From positions 581,501 through 645,500 of the forward strand of contig NC_009615.1 of assembly GCF_000012845.1 (NCBI RefSeq): a stretch of DNA of 64,000 bases, written 5' to 3'. The position numbers and the translations under genes are program-made. The notes under the pieces were generated by a model. It searched no databases. It was not told where the DNA came from and saw only the letters and a list, made by a program, of their open reading frames with translations. Origin of the DNA: Parabacteroides distasonis ATCC 8503 (lineage in GTDB: Bacteria; Bacteroidota; Bacteroidia; Bacteroidales; Tannerellaceae). Positions 1 to 8,568 of this stretch are shown piece by piece. Within the stretch, counting starts at the first letter, position 1; the number at the start of each line of letters is the position of its first letter.

Positions 1-1157
1 ACTTGGATTTGGTTATCAAAAGCTCTGAATCGGCTCAAGAATGGAATTATTGGGTAATGGGTAAGACTATGACTGCCTTTATGTATCATATCCTAGTGGA
101 CTCTTATGGCTCTATTCCTTTTACAGAAGCTATTCTTGGGAATGAGAATACTACACCGAAATATGATGACAGTAAGACTGTGGTTTATCCGGGATTATTA
201 GCGATGTTGGACGAGATTATCGCTAAAAAAGCGGAAGCTACCGCAGGTGGTTTGCCTTCGGTTACAAAACAAGACTTGGTGTTCGCTGGTGACGTGAATA
301 AGTGGATTCAATTTGCGAAGAGTTTAAAGCTAAAATTGTTGATGCGTGATTTCGATACGAATAAAGCTGCTATCAAGGCATTGCTCGACGAAGGAGATTT
401 GCTGAGTGTAGACGCTAAGATGGACTGTTTTCAAGATTTGGAAAATAAATCAAATCCATTGTATGAGAATGACCGTCGTAAATTGAATTCAACTGTAAAT
501 ATTCGTGCGTGCGCTACGGTTTGCGATTATTTGAAAAAATATGAGGATCCTCGTTTAAATGATTTTTATTCACCTAATACGGATGGCTCCGGCGAGACAA
601 CAGCTTTGAAGTATGGTGACCGCCCAAACTCGGTAGCGGTAACAACTCGTATGATCTCTGTGGCTAAGCTAGGTCCTACAGATCCTGTTTATTTTATGTC
701 TGCTGCTGAGGTAGCGTTCCTGCAAGCGGAAGCTTACGCTCGTTTGAATGATGTGGCTAAAGCGAAAGTGGCTTATGAGCAAGGTGTGAATTATGCGTTT
801 GAACGTTGGGGGTATTCTGCTGCCGAGTTTATTTCTGAAGGTGCTCCTTATGCATTCGATAGTACGGACCAAAATTCAATGCTTACCTCTATTTTGACCC
901 AGAAGTGGATCGCTTCCACTCGTTGTCAAGCATGGGACGCATGGTTTGATATCAATCGTACCGGTATTCCTGTTTTAGGGACAAAGCATGTGGATGAGGA
1001 AGGATATATTTGGGGGCAGTTGACTCCTTGCATTGGTTCTGCGTTGGCTCCGGGTGAATATCCTCGTCGTTTATTGTATCCGAAGTCATCTTCAGACTAT
1101 AACCCTAATACTCCGGCGGTAGTTCCGTTAGCGGAAAAACAATGGTGGCATAAATAA
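1..1157 (+). CDS. SusD/RagB-like outer-membrane lipoprotein, 5' end outside window
   Basis: This is the C-terminal 384 residues of a SusD-like nutrient-binding lipoprotein. The reading frame is open to the left edge, so the signal peptide and lipobox are missing. The alpha-helical TPR-like core is visible: a helix with VMGKTMTAFMYHILVDSYGSIPFTEAI, the conserved VYFMSAAEVAFLQAEAYARL segment, and a C-terminal EKQWWHK that matches the PVWWAGGTR ends of the two other SusD proteins in the window. SusD proteins sit on the cell surface and cap a SusC TonB-dependent pore. The partner susC should lie just upstream, off the window. A small lipoprotein gene follows within about 45 bp and is probably in the same operon. 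Substrate cannot be told from sequence. Confidence 0.88.
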   Translation, partial: LDLVIKSSESAQEWNYWVMGKTMTAFMYHILVDSYGSIPFTEAILGNENTTPKYDDSKTVVYPGLLAMLDEIIAKKAEATAGGLPSVTKQDLVFAGDVNKWIQFAKSLKLKLLMRDFDTNKAAIKALLDEGDLLSVDAKMDCFQDLENKSNPLYENDRRKLNSTVNIRACATVCDYLKKYEDPRLNDFYSPNTDGSGETTALKYGDRPNSVAVTTRMISVAKLGPTDPVYFMSAAEVAFLQAEAYARLNDVAKAKVAYEQGVNYAFERWGYSAAEFISEGAPYAFDSTDQNSMLTSILTQKWIASTRCQAWDAWFDINRTGIPVLGTKHVDEEGYIWGQLTPCIGSALAPGEYPRRLLYPKSSSDYNPNTPAVVPLAEKQWWHK

Positions 1158-1200
1158 ATGGGTGTTATAAATGTATATTAATCAGAAAAGCTTTTTGAAT

Positions 1201-1701
1201 ATGAAACAGATAAATAAATTACTGGTTATCTTATTGGCGTTGGTCACCTTTTCTTCTTGTGAGACTTATGGTGATTACGAGATAGAATACACGGCTATTT
1301 ACCCTTTATGTGGCGAATGGGTAGTTAATGTTACAGGTGAGGATGGTGGTGTCTTGGCGGAAGGTGTGACCTGCAATACTTACAATACGACTGATGATGC
1401 CACGGATAAGATGTGGATAAAAATGAGTGTTGCCACAAACGACTGGGGAGTACGTGGCAAGATTCATTGCGATGTCACTTCTAAATCTTTTGATGGGGAT
1501 GGTATCGCTAATCTGCTCCATGCGGATGATGGTATAAATTCTACTGTAACCTTCAATATCTCTGGTAAAGTAATTGTGGATGGTTATACTACTCAAGCCA
1601 ATACAAAAGTGGATGCCATTGAATTTACCTTGACTCAAAATGGAAAGTCGATGACGGTTAAGGGATTCCGTAAAACAGGTTGGGAAGGTGAAGATTATTG
1701 A
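1201..1701 (+). CDS. Small lipoprotein, lipid-binding putative hydrolase (PF12888)-like
   Basis: A 166-residue predicted lipoprotein. I place the start at the ATG that gives MKQINKLLVILLALVTFSSC, a clean signal peptide with lipobox Cys20; a further 10 residues upstream (from 1171) are in frame but lie before the signal peptide. After the lipobox comes a compact beta-rich domain beginning LCGEWVVNV. This pattern resembles the lipid-binding putative hydrolase family (PF12888) that often follows SusC/SusD genes in Bacteroidales; the family call is from memory of the motif and is moderately sure. It is probably the last gene of the SusCD operon entering from the left edge, since a terminator follows at 1731. 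Confidence 0.7.
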   Translation: MKQINKLLVILLALVTFSSCETYGDYEIEYTAIYPLCGEWVVNVTGEDGGVLAEGVTCNTYNTTDDATDKMWIKMSVATNDWGVRGKIHCDVTSKSFDGDGIANLLHADDGINSTVTFNISGKVIVDGYTTQANTKVDAIEFTLTQNGKSMTVKGFRKTGWEGEDY

Positions 1702-1730
1702 TATGATTTAATATCTCGAAAAGTAGGAGA

Positions 1731-1761
1731 GGCCTGCCATGTATTTGGTAGGCCCTTTTTA
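1731..1761 (+). terminator. Rho-independent terminator after first SusCD operon
   Basis: Stem GGCCTGCC/GGTAGGCC with one mismatch, followed by a run of five T. It lies 30 bp past the lipoprotein stop and ends the operon that enters from the left. Confidence 0.75.
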
Positions 1762-1889
1762 TTTACTTGGATATATGGTTTTTTATTAGTAGGTAATCCG
1801 TGATAACAAACTTTTAGTTTGTAGATTGTGCTACAAAGAACTTATTATTGTTCCTTCGTGTTTACAATCAGATAATATATAAATGTATC

Positions 1890-3068
1890 ATGGAAAAAGT
1901 AATTTACAACTTAGTGTTTAATCGAAAAAAGCAATTGAATGCGGAAGGAAAAGCTTTGATTCAAGTAGAGGCCTATTTGAATAGGCAAAAGAGGTATTTT
2001 TCAACGAAGGTTTATGTGAAACCTTGTCAATGGGACAACAAGAGACGTTCCATAAAGAATCATCCGAATATGGATGCGTTAAACCTGTATCTTCAGAACT
2101 ATGTTATGGAGTTGGAGAGAGATGAGCTGGAGAAGAGACAAGCGAATAACGGTTTTTCGTTGAAGGATCTGCGTGAGGAGGCTTCTTCGACATCTACGTC
2201 TTCCTCTTTTCTTGTTTTCATGCGTGAGGAGATTTTACATAGTAATTTGAAAGAATCGACATTAAAAAACCATTTGTCCACTTTGCATGTTCTATCCTTA
2301 TATAAAAAGGACGTTCTGTTTAAGGATATTAATTTCAATTTCTTATGCGATTTTGAATATTTCTTATTGAAGCAGGAGTATCATCGAAATACGATCGCTA
2401 AACATATGAAGCATTTGAAACGATATATCAACTTGGCGATTAATAAGGAGTTGTTCGAGTTGCACAAATATCCATTTCGGAAATATAAGATTAAATATCA
2501 AGAGAGTAAGCGTACTCATTTAACGCCTGAGGAGTTAGGTCGTTTGGAAAACTTAAAGCTGGATGGGCAGCGTACATTGCGCCGGTGTCTGGATATGTTT
2601 TTATTTAGTTGCTACACGGGATTACGTTTCTCAGACATAGTAAGTATAACGAAAGAGAACTTTTTGATTATTGATGATAAGGTTTGGCTGGTTTATTCAT
2701 CGGTGAAGACAGATGTGAGTGTCCGTTTGCCGCTATTCCTCTTGTTCGAGGGTAAATCTTTACCTATCTATGAGCGATATAAGAATGCGCCGAGAACCCT
2801 GTTTGGTGTTCCCTTATCCTCTAATTCAAACGTGAATAAGCAATTACGCCGAATCAGCCAATTGGCAAGTATTGATAAGAAGGTATCTTTTCATACGGCT
2901 CGGCATACAAATGCTACCTTATTATTATATAATGGAGCGAATATAACTACGGTACAAAAGTTGTTAGGGCATAAAAGTGTTCGTACTACCGAAATCTATA
3001 GCAATATCATGGATATGACGATTGTCCGCGATCTTGAGAAGATTGAGACACGATTGAAGTTCGGCTAG
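1890..3068 (+). CDS. Tyrosine recombinase, candidate DNA invertase for the adjacent SusCD switch
   Basis: A 392-residue tyrosine site-specific recombinase of the Bacteroidetes type: N-terminal arm-binding beta domain (about 1-75), SAM-like core-binding domain (about 105-200) and catalytic domain (about 210-390). All catalytic residues are visible: Arg246 (TGLRFSD), Lys273, His335 and Arg338 (HTAR), His361 (LGHKS) and nucleophile Tyr370 (TEIYSN). I choose the ATG at 1890 because MEKVIYNLVFNRK is a typical start; the ORF extends 14 codons upstream from an alternative codon at 1848. It is a single gene with no mobilisation, relaxase or phage neighbours. It sits convergent to and 90 bp from susD of the left switch arm. 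In Bacteroides fragilis, lone tyrosine recombinases next to SusC/SusD loci catalyse local promoter or gene inversions, so acting on the 7945/8510 inverted repeats is the best guess. That partnership is inferred. Confidence 0.9.
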   Translation: MEKVIYNLVFNRKKQLNAEGKALIQVEAYLNRQKRYFSTKVYVKPCQWDNKRRSIKNHPNMDALNLYLQNYVMELERDELEKRQANNGFSLKDLREEASSTSTSSSFLVFMREEILHSNLKESTLKNHLSTLHVLSLYKKDVLFKDINFNFLCDFEYFLLKQEYHRNTIAKHMKHLKRYINLAINKELFELHKYPFRKYKIKYQESKRTHLTPEELGRLENLKLDGQRTLRRCLDMFLFSCYTGLRFSDIVSITKENFLIIDDKVWLVYSSVKTDVSVRLPLFLLFEGKSLPIYERYKNAPRTLFGVPLSSNSNVNKQLRRISQLASIDKKVSFHTARHTNATLLLYNGANITTVQKLLGHKSVRTTEIYSNIMDMTIVRDLEKIETRLKFG

Positions 3069-3085
3069 AATGTGGATTTATAAGA

Positions 3086-3124
3086 AAGGAGAAAAATATC
3101 ATTAAGATATTCTTCCCCTTTTTT
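3086..3124. terminator. Terminator between convergent recombinase and susD genes
   Basis: Imperfect hairpin with arms AAGGAGAAAAATATC and GATATTCTTCCCCTT around a 5-nt loop, then a T run. It sits between the convergent stops at 3068 and 3159. Confidence 0.6.
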
Positions 3125-3158
3125 GAATGTTGTCACTCGTTATGCTTTTATATATTGA

Positions 3159-4688
3159 TTAGCGAGTTCCGCCAGCCCACCATACGTTTTCGGTAAACAC
3201 ATACTGACCATCACCATAAGCAGCTTGTATATTAGGATTAGTCGTAGTATCATCATTACCATACGGACATCTTAACGGGAACTTACCCGGATTTTGCAAG
3301 CCATAAATATCCTCACCCAAGCTCTTCAAACGACGTACGTCATTATAGCACTCGGTAGACTCTCCATCTGCGTTCCAGAAAGAAATATATTTCTGAATCA
3401 TCGTCTCTTTCAAAGGATTAGCATCGAATAAGGGAACGACATTCTCATCAAAGTAAGAAGCGGCCTCCTCCGGTGTCACCTCGTTTGTTACATTCAAGAA
3501 ACCTCCCCAATAATCAGAAGCGAGGGCAGACTTGATATTAACCTCCATATTAGCCATACCTGCGACAACAGCCTCTTTCAACACTGCTTTTGCCTCATCC
3601 TTACGATTTAAACGACACAAAGCCTCTGCCTTCAAGAACAATACCTCATGATAACTTAAGATGTGAGTCGGAGCGGTTTGAGCTGCACAGAACATGGAAA
3701 CAGTATATTCTAACTGACTTTGCACTAAATCACCATTATGAGCAAGATTCAATAATGGATCATCCTTAGAAGCAATCATCGTTTGGCTGTTAGCCTCCAC
3801 ATAGCAACGTCTGATACGCGGATCATTACGCTCATTCAATTTATCAAACATACTTCGGCTGGCTACTTCACCTAAACGAGAATAGAATACTCCGAAAAAT
3901 GGGTTGATATTAACACCCACACCATACATAGCATAGCTACATTGCTCGGCTGCCGAGGTGTACGACTTGGAAATATAATCCAACACCTTTTCCATATCGC
4001 CCTTAACATCAGCGCTACGTCCCATCAAGCGCATCGTATAACGAGCCTTCAAGCCATAAGCTGTCTTTAGCCAAGCCGAAGCGTCACCTTTATAAATCAA
4101 ATCTTGATTAGACAGGCTCGTCAGATCTGGTTTCTGAAGATCTTCAATTGCGGCATCCACATAGGCCATGATATCCTTATAAATCTCCTCTTGTTTATCG
4201 ATAGCGGGAGTCATAGATACTGTATAGTCACAAGCCTCTTTCCAAGGTGTATCACCATACATATCTGTCAAGATCGCCAAATTGTAAGCCACGAAAAGTT
4301 CCGCAATGCCTTTTGTTATGAAGTTCTGCTCTTCTTCTGCGACTTTGACAGAGATCAAAGCATCTTTCAGTGTCGAATAGGTTCCCCCCCATGAGTTATT
4401 AAAGGTAGAAGCCGATGTACAAGAAGAACGGGTTTCCGCATAGTAGAATTGATTATGCGAACCTGTCTCATGTTCCACATACATACCACCATATAAATTG
4501 AAATCGCCGCTAACCACGCTAAACGCAGTCGAAGTCATGACATCCGTAAGGATCATCTTTGCGGGAACTGCTGTGGTATGATTATGATCTTTGTTGATCT
4601 CATCCATCTTATCCTCAGAGCAAGAGACCAAGGCTGCGGTGAAAACAACTCCCGTCAATAATTTTTTTGAGATATTTTGAAGTTTCAT
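3159..4688 (-). CDS. SusD/RagB-like nutrient-binding lipoprotein (left switch arm)
   Basis: A 509-residue SusD-like lipoprotein of the SusD_2 (PF12771) kind. The N-terminus MKLQNISKKLLTGVVFTAALVSC carries a signal peptide with lipobox Cys; SEDKMDEINKD follows. Conserved helices include a segment around HEVLFLKAEALCRLNRKDEAK and the end ENVWWAGGTR. It lies 15 bp downstream of its susC on the same strand, so the pair is one transcript. Its paralogue at 11789-13357 shares the whole layout (MTSTAFSVVSGDFN versus ITSTAFSNVSGDFN; WWAGGTR end). The protein should cap the SusC pore at the cell surface. Expression depends on the invertible promoter segment; no good promoter faces this pair in the present orientation. 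Confidence 0.92.
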   Translation of the reverse strand: MKLQNISKKLLTGVVFTAALVSCSEDKMDEINKDHNHTTAVPAKMILTDVMTSTAFSVVSGDFNLYGGMYVEHETGSHNQFYYAETRSSCTSASTFNNSWGGTYSTLKDALISVKVAEEEQNFITKGIAELFVAYNLAILTDMYGDTPWKEACDYTVSMTPAIDKQEEIYKDIMAYVDAAIEDLQKPDLTSLSNQDLIYKGDASAWLKTAYGLKARYTMRLMGRSADVKGDMEKVLDYISKSYTSAAEQCSYAMYGVGVNINPFFGVFYSRLGEVASRSMFDKLNERNDPRIRRCYVEANSQTMIASKDDPLLNLAHNGDLVQSQLEYTVSMFCAAQTAPTHILSYHEVLFLKAEALCRLNRKDEAKAVLKEAVVAGMANMEVNIKSALASDYWGGFLNVTNEVTPEEAASYFDENVVPLFDANPLKETMIQKYISFWNADGESTECYNDVRRLKSLGEDIYGLQNPGKFPLRCPYGNDDTTTNPNIQAAYGDGQYVFTENVWWAGGTR

Positions 4689-4703
4689 CTTTTGTTTCCT
4701 TTA

Positions 4704-7700
4704 TTAGAATTTCACATTTAAACCGAAGCCATAGCTCGAAGCACCCGGCATAGAAAAGCGCTCGAAGCCACCGCCCATATTATTATTACCTTGAGAAGCC
4801 TCAGGATCCAAACCTTTCAACTCAGACCAAAGAATGATATTTCTGGCAAAAACATTTAAGTTCACGTTGATTCCATTCTTATCCCATATCGGATAACTAA
4901 CGGACAACTCACGTAGTTTCAAGAAACCACTGTCATAGATACCAGCTTCGGAAATAAGCGTCATGCGGTCATAATATGATAAAGCGTCTTCGCCTTTGAT
5001 ATCTATGTCATTAGCTACATAGGAACCATCTTCCAACTGCTTTACAGCCGGATGACTAAAACGGAAAGTCTCGGCCGTACGACTTTCAACAGACTCCATA
5101 CTTGTACCATAATAGTTCAACGTGTTCAATGTACCGCTATACATCTGTCCACCACATTTCCAATCGAACGTAGCGCCGATACGGAATTTGTAGATCTCAA
5201 AATTAGTATTGAAACCCAAGAGGAAATCCGGGGAAACCTTACCGATCACACCCTCACTACCGATCTGAGGCAAGCCATCTTCGTCTACGACAATGTCACC
5301 GTTGTCATTACGCAAGAAAGTCGTACCATAGATTACAGGGAATTTATCGCCAATATTCGCACGTACCTGCGGATCAACGAAACCTCCCAAGAAAATACTC
5401 TCTACACCCGGAGCCAGCTCATCCACGTAGTTATCGATCTTAGAGAAGTTAAATGCCATATCCCATTTAAAATTCTTCGTATTGATCGGATTGATTCCCA
5501 ACGTAATCTCATGAGCGTTCGTATGGATAGCGCCACCATTGGTTACTAATTCTGCAGAGCCTGTAGAACCAGCCAAAGGAACCTCAAATATCTGATCTTT
5601 CACATTCTGCCGAGAGAAGGTATAGTTCAATGAGAACAGACCATTCAAGAAGGTCAAATCCACACCTAACTCATAAGACTTCGTGTTCTGAGGTTTCAGA
5701 TTCGGATCATACACACGAGCATATGGAGTGAACGCCGTAATTCCACTCATAGGATATTGTATAGGCGTAGAACCATAAAAACCACCACCGTAAACAGGTG
5801 TAGTATAATAAGAATCATAATAATCTCCAGCCTGTCCTACTTCGGCGTAAGAAGCACGTAATTTACCATAAGTCAAGACATTATTCTTCAATGGTTCTAA
5901 TTCTGTGAAAATCCAGCCCAAGGAAACAGATGGATAAGTGAATGAGCGGTTGTTACGAGGCATATTAGATACGATATCGTTACGAACAGTTGCGTTGAAG
6001 TAAACCATGTTAGCGTAAGACAATGAAATGCTAGCAAAGTTACCAACTGTGCGTTTCCGGCGTAATGACTCGGATGCTACCATAGTTGTAGCATTATCTA
6101 TATGATTCCAACCCGGGAAGTTATAGTTCGCTCCATAAGACTCGTAAAATTTCCGCTGATTCTCTACCAATTCATTACCAACAAGGGCATCGAACAACCA
6201 ATCTTCATTGATATTCCAAGTATATGCAGCGGTCAACAAAGAGTTCAACTCCGTGATTGAATATCCATAGTGATCAATCTCTCCATAACCATTTGCATGT
6301 CCATAACCCCAAGAATCCGTATAATTAGTCGTATAAGAGTCCACACCCAATTGATACTTGACATCCAATTTGTGATTATCGGTATTGAACTTCGTAGAAT
6401 ATTTCAAATAAGTATTTCCAAAGAAACGTTGTGAACGTTCCAAGAACTCGTTGTTATCTACCGCCCAATAAGCTCCGTCAAAACCTGATGTGCTACGGAA
6501 TGTATTTTGTGTATACGGGTCACCCTCAACATGACTTGGGATACCGGCTAAATCGTAGCTAGAAGGAGCTCCGTAAACAGTAGCTAAGATTCCATTATTG
6601 GCACTAGACTGCTTGCTGATCTTCGAATTTACATAGGTACCGGTAAATCCAGTAGACCAGTTCTTGTGTAATTGAGCTTCGGCACTCATTTTTGCGTTGT
6701 ATCGGTCCATGCCTGTATTTGGAATAATACCATCTTGCGTAGTATTACCGATCGAGAAGGAATAGTTACCTTTATCAAAAGCTTGAGCTACATTCACGGA
6801 GTTACTCCATGTCGTACCCACGTTGAAGAAATCCTTGATATTGTCGTAAGCTTGTGGTTGAGCCCAAGGGTCTAATCCCGCAGCGGCCCGCTGAGGTACA
6901 TAATACATACCTTCATGCTTACCATATTGCTTGGTAAACTCATTATCCGTATTTCCTCCATAAGTCGGATCGTTAGGCAATTCGCTGATTAGTGGTCCCC
7001 AAGAAGTTGAAGCATACGGGCTATACTTGCCATTTGTACCCTGCGCATACACTTTTTGGTATTCAGGCATCGTTGAAACCTTATCAAAAGATAAGCTGGT
7101 ATTAAAAGCGACCTGAGGTTTACCTTTACGGGCTCCCTTTCCACTTTTGGTCGTAATGACAATTACTCCATTTGTTGCACGCATACCATACAAGGCAGAT
7201 GCGGCCTGTCCCTTTAATATATTAATGCTTTCAATATCGTTTGGGTCGATATCCACCGCACGAGATGCAAAGTCCGTGCCGGAAACAGAACTACCGGTGT
7301 CCACATCAGCCGTTGAAGCGACAGGCATACCGTCAATCACATACAAAGGAGTATTATCCCCTGTAAAAGATCTGGAACCACGAATCGTGATCTTAGAAGA
7401 GGCACCCGGCATACCGGAAGAAGGAGAGATCTCCACTCCAGAAACCTTACCTTGTAATGCGCCAGACAAACTAGTATTAGCTCCTTTCGTCAACTCATCC
7501 GCTTTCACATCTTGAACCGCATAACCTAAAGCTTTCTTTTCCTTTGAGATACCCATAGCCGTAACCACGACCTCATCCAAGTTCTGGGTATCGGCTAATA
7601 GTTTTACATTTACATTAGAAGTGGCCGCAACTTCTTGAGATTTCATACCGATGTATGAAATAACCAATTGTTTACCATTCGCAGGTACTTCTAGTTCAAA

Positions 7701-7877
7701 GTTTCCATCAAAATCCGTGACTGTTCCCACGGTTGTCCCTTTTACGATAATAGAGGCACCGATCACCGGCTCTCCATCTTCCCCAATTACCTTACCGGTA
7801 ACCTTCGAGGTCTGTGCTGAAACCACACCTGCACTCAATGCAAGAAATAGTAGCACAGAAGTCAACTTTTTCTTCAT
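4704..7877 (-). CDS. SusC/RagA-family TonB-dependent outer-membrane transporter (left switch arm)
   Basis: A 1057-residue SusC-type TonB-dependent transporter. Order: signal peptide (about 1-22, ending VVSAQ), carboxypeptidase-regulatory-like domain (about 25-100, with VIGASIIVKGTTVGTVTDFDG), TonB-box/start of plug at NLDEVVVTAMG, plug domain (GALQGKVSGVEI, PLYVIDGMP, IESINILKGQAASALYGMR), then the 22-strand beta barrel ending in GLNVKF with C-terminal Phe. I take the ATG at 7877; a GTG two codons upstream (7883) is also in frame. The first 100 residues are nearly identical to the divergent SusC at 8569, while the barrels diverge, as expected for paralogues handling different ligands or phage/immune exposure. 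It is followed after 15 bp by its susD. Present orientation of the switch leaves it without a recognisable promoter. Confidence 0.95.
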   Translation of the reverse strand: MKKKLTSVLLFLALSAGVVSAQTSKVTGKVIGEDGEPVIGASIIVKGTTVGTVTDFDGNFELEVPANGKQLVISYIGMKSQEVAATSNVNVKLLADTQNLDEVVVTAMGISKEKKALGYAVQDVKADELTKGANTSLSGALQGKVSGVEISPSSGMPGASSKITIRGSRSFTGDNTPLYVIDGMPVASTADVDTGSSVSGTDFASRAVDIDPNDIESINILKGQAASALYGMRATNGVIVITTKSGKGARKGKPQVAFNTSLSFDKVSTMPEYQKVYAQGTNGKYSPYASTSWGPLISELPNDPTYGGNTDNEFTKQYGKHEGMYYVPQRAAAGLDPWAQPQAYDNIKDFFNVGTTWSNSVNVAQAFDKGNYSFSIGNTTQDGIIPNTGMDRYNAKMSAEAQLHKNWSTGFTGTYVNSKISKQSSANNGILATVYGAPSSYDLAGIPSHVEGDPYTQNTFRSTSGFDGAYWAVDNNEFLERSQRFFGNTYLKYSTKFNTDNHKLDVKYQLGVDSYTTNYTDSWGYGHANGYGEIDHYGYSITELNSLLTAAYTWNINEDWLFDALVGNELVENQRKFYESYGANYNFPGWNHIDNATTMVASESLRRKRTVGNFASISLSYANMVYFNATVRNDIVSNMPRNNRSFTYPSVSLGWIFTELEPLKNNVLTYGKLRASYAEVGQAGDYYDSYYTTPVYGGGFYGSTPIQYPMSGITAFTPYARVYDPNLKPQNTKSYELGVDLTFLNGLFSLNYTFSRQNVKDQIFEVPLAGSTGSAELVTNGGAIHTNAHEITLGINPINTKNFKWDMAFNFSKIDNYVDELAPGVESIFLGGFVDPQVRANIGDKFPVIYGTTFLRNDNGDIVVDEDGLPQIGSEGVIGKVSPDFLLGFNTNFEIYKFRIGATFDWKCGGQMYSGTLNTLNYYGTSMESVESRTAETFRFSHPAVKQLEDGSYVANDIDIKGEDALSYYDRMTLISEAGIYDSGFLKLRELSVSYPIWDKNGINVNLNVFARNIILWSELKGLDPEASQGNNNMGGGFERFSMPGASSYGFGLNVKF

Positions 7878-7944
7878 AAACACACTTATTTATTAACTAT
7901 ATACTTAAAAATGTTTTCTCTGCATTTTAATGGTTGATTAACTA

Positions 7945-7961
7945 AGTTCATACAGAACTAC
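7945..7961 (+). repeat. Left inverted repeat (recombination site) of the SusCD switch
   Basis: AGTTCATACAGAACTAC, a perfect 17-bp inverted match to 8494-8510. Internally it is a small dyad, AGTTC-ATACA-GAACT: two recombinase-binding arms around an asymmetric 5-bp spacer. This is the standard layout of a tyrosine-recombinase core site; spacer asymmetry forces inversion rather than deletion when copies face each other. Confidence 0.9.
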
Positions 7962-8417
7962 CAATTTTCAATATTTTATTTAGTGTAGTCATATGAAAAA
8001 AAATTATCATATAAGTTTAGATCTATTAAAATTCTGTAATAAATATATTGGATTTGAGAGATATTGTTTATCAGCCATATTGGGAGGATAAGAAAAGCCA
8101 GCCGTTTTTCACAAATATCTACATAAAATAAAGTTGTAAATATTTTTAGTGATAAGCTATATGCTATAAAATATCCAGAATAAGTTGATATCAAGTCCAA
8201 TATCATGCCTATAAAGAGTAAGCTCACTATTTGTTACGATAAAATTAAGATAAAAATAATTTTTTTATTTGTCAAAAAGAAACTATCGGCAGCGATAACT
8301 CATTGATTTGTGATACGATCATGTCACCTGAGTCGATTTAGACAGTGGTTATATTGCAAATTGACAGATTTAACAATTAAGAAAACAAAGGAAATATATC
8401 ACAATAATAATAATTTG

Positions 8418-8448
8418 TTGTTTTTTTCAGGTATAATTTATAGTTTTG
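8418..8448 (+). promoter_or_regulatory. Outward-facing promoter inside the invertible segment
   Basis: -7 element TAGTTTTG at 8441-8448 fits TAnnTTTG exactly. A -33 element (GTTG at 8417-8420, consensus TTTG) lies 20 bp upstream; another TTTG at 8414-8417 gives a 23-bp spacer. Predicted start near 8455, so the transcript would cross the right repeat and enter susC at 8569. No equivalent TAnnTTTG faces the left susC. Confidence 0.65.
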
Positions 8449-8493
8449 CAACCGTTTTTCATTTAATAGGTATGTCGTAAAACATAAAATGGA

Positions 8494-8510
8494 GTAGTTC
8501 TGTATGAACT
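8494..8510 (-). repeat. Right inverted repeat (recombination site) of the SusCD switch
   Basis: GTAGTTCTGTATGAACT, the exact reverse complement of 7945-7961. With flanking bases the dyad arms extend to six: TAGTTC-TGTAT-GAACTA (8495-8511). It lies in the predicted 5' leader of the right-hand susC. Confidence 0.9.
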
Positions 8511-8568
8511 ATAGTCCACGAAAGCTTAATTGAATTTCTAGTTTAGTTTAAATAAAAAGAATGTGTCT

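Larger units (their letters stand above)
7945..8510. other. Predicted invertible promoter segment (phase switch)
   Basis: A 566-bp segment bounded by perfect 17-bp inverted repeats, placed exactly between two divergent SusC/SusD operons. It carries one Bacteroidetes-type promoter close to its right end, pointing outward to the right-hand susC. Inversion would place the same promoter at the same distance from the left repeat, now driving the left susC. The layout therefore gives mutually exclusive expression of the two pairs. Invertible promoters run by tyrosine or serine recombinases are well known for Bacteroides capsules and SusCD loci; the two-sided use here is inferred from sequence. Confidence 0.87.
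7878..8568. promoter_or_regulatory. 691-bp divergent intergenic region holding the SusCD phase switch
   Basis: AT-rich gap between the two divergent susC genes. It holds the invertible segment 7945-8510, leaving short non-homologous leaders of about 67 bp (left) and 58 bp (right) attached to each susC. The leaders differ in sequence although the coding starts are near identical. Apart from the inverted repeats and the one right-facing promoter listed separately, I see no further gene or structure I can support here. Confidence 0.8.

Noticed and set aside
1890..3068. Recombinase as integrase of an integrative element or prophage
   Set aside because: No tRNA target, no direct att repeats, no mobilisation, conjugation or phage genes nearby; flanks are SusCD genes on both sides.
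8112..8119. CAAATATC as a promoter -7 box facing the left susC
   Set aside because: The minus-strand reading GATATTTG lacks the required TA at the first two positions, and no -33 element lies at the right distance.
7976..8227. 83-residue minus-strand reading frame inside the invertible segment
   Set aside because: Very AT-rich, hydrophobic low-complexity composition, no promoter or ribosome site and no recognisable family; most likely chance open frame.
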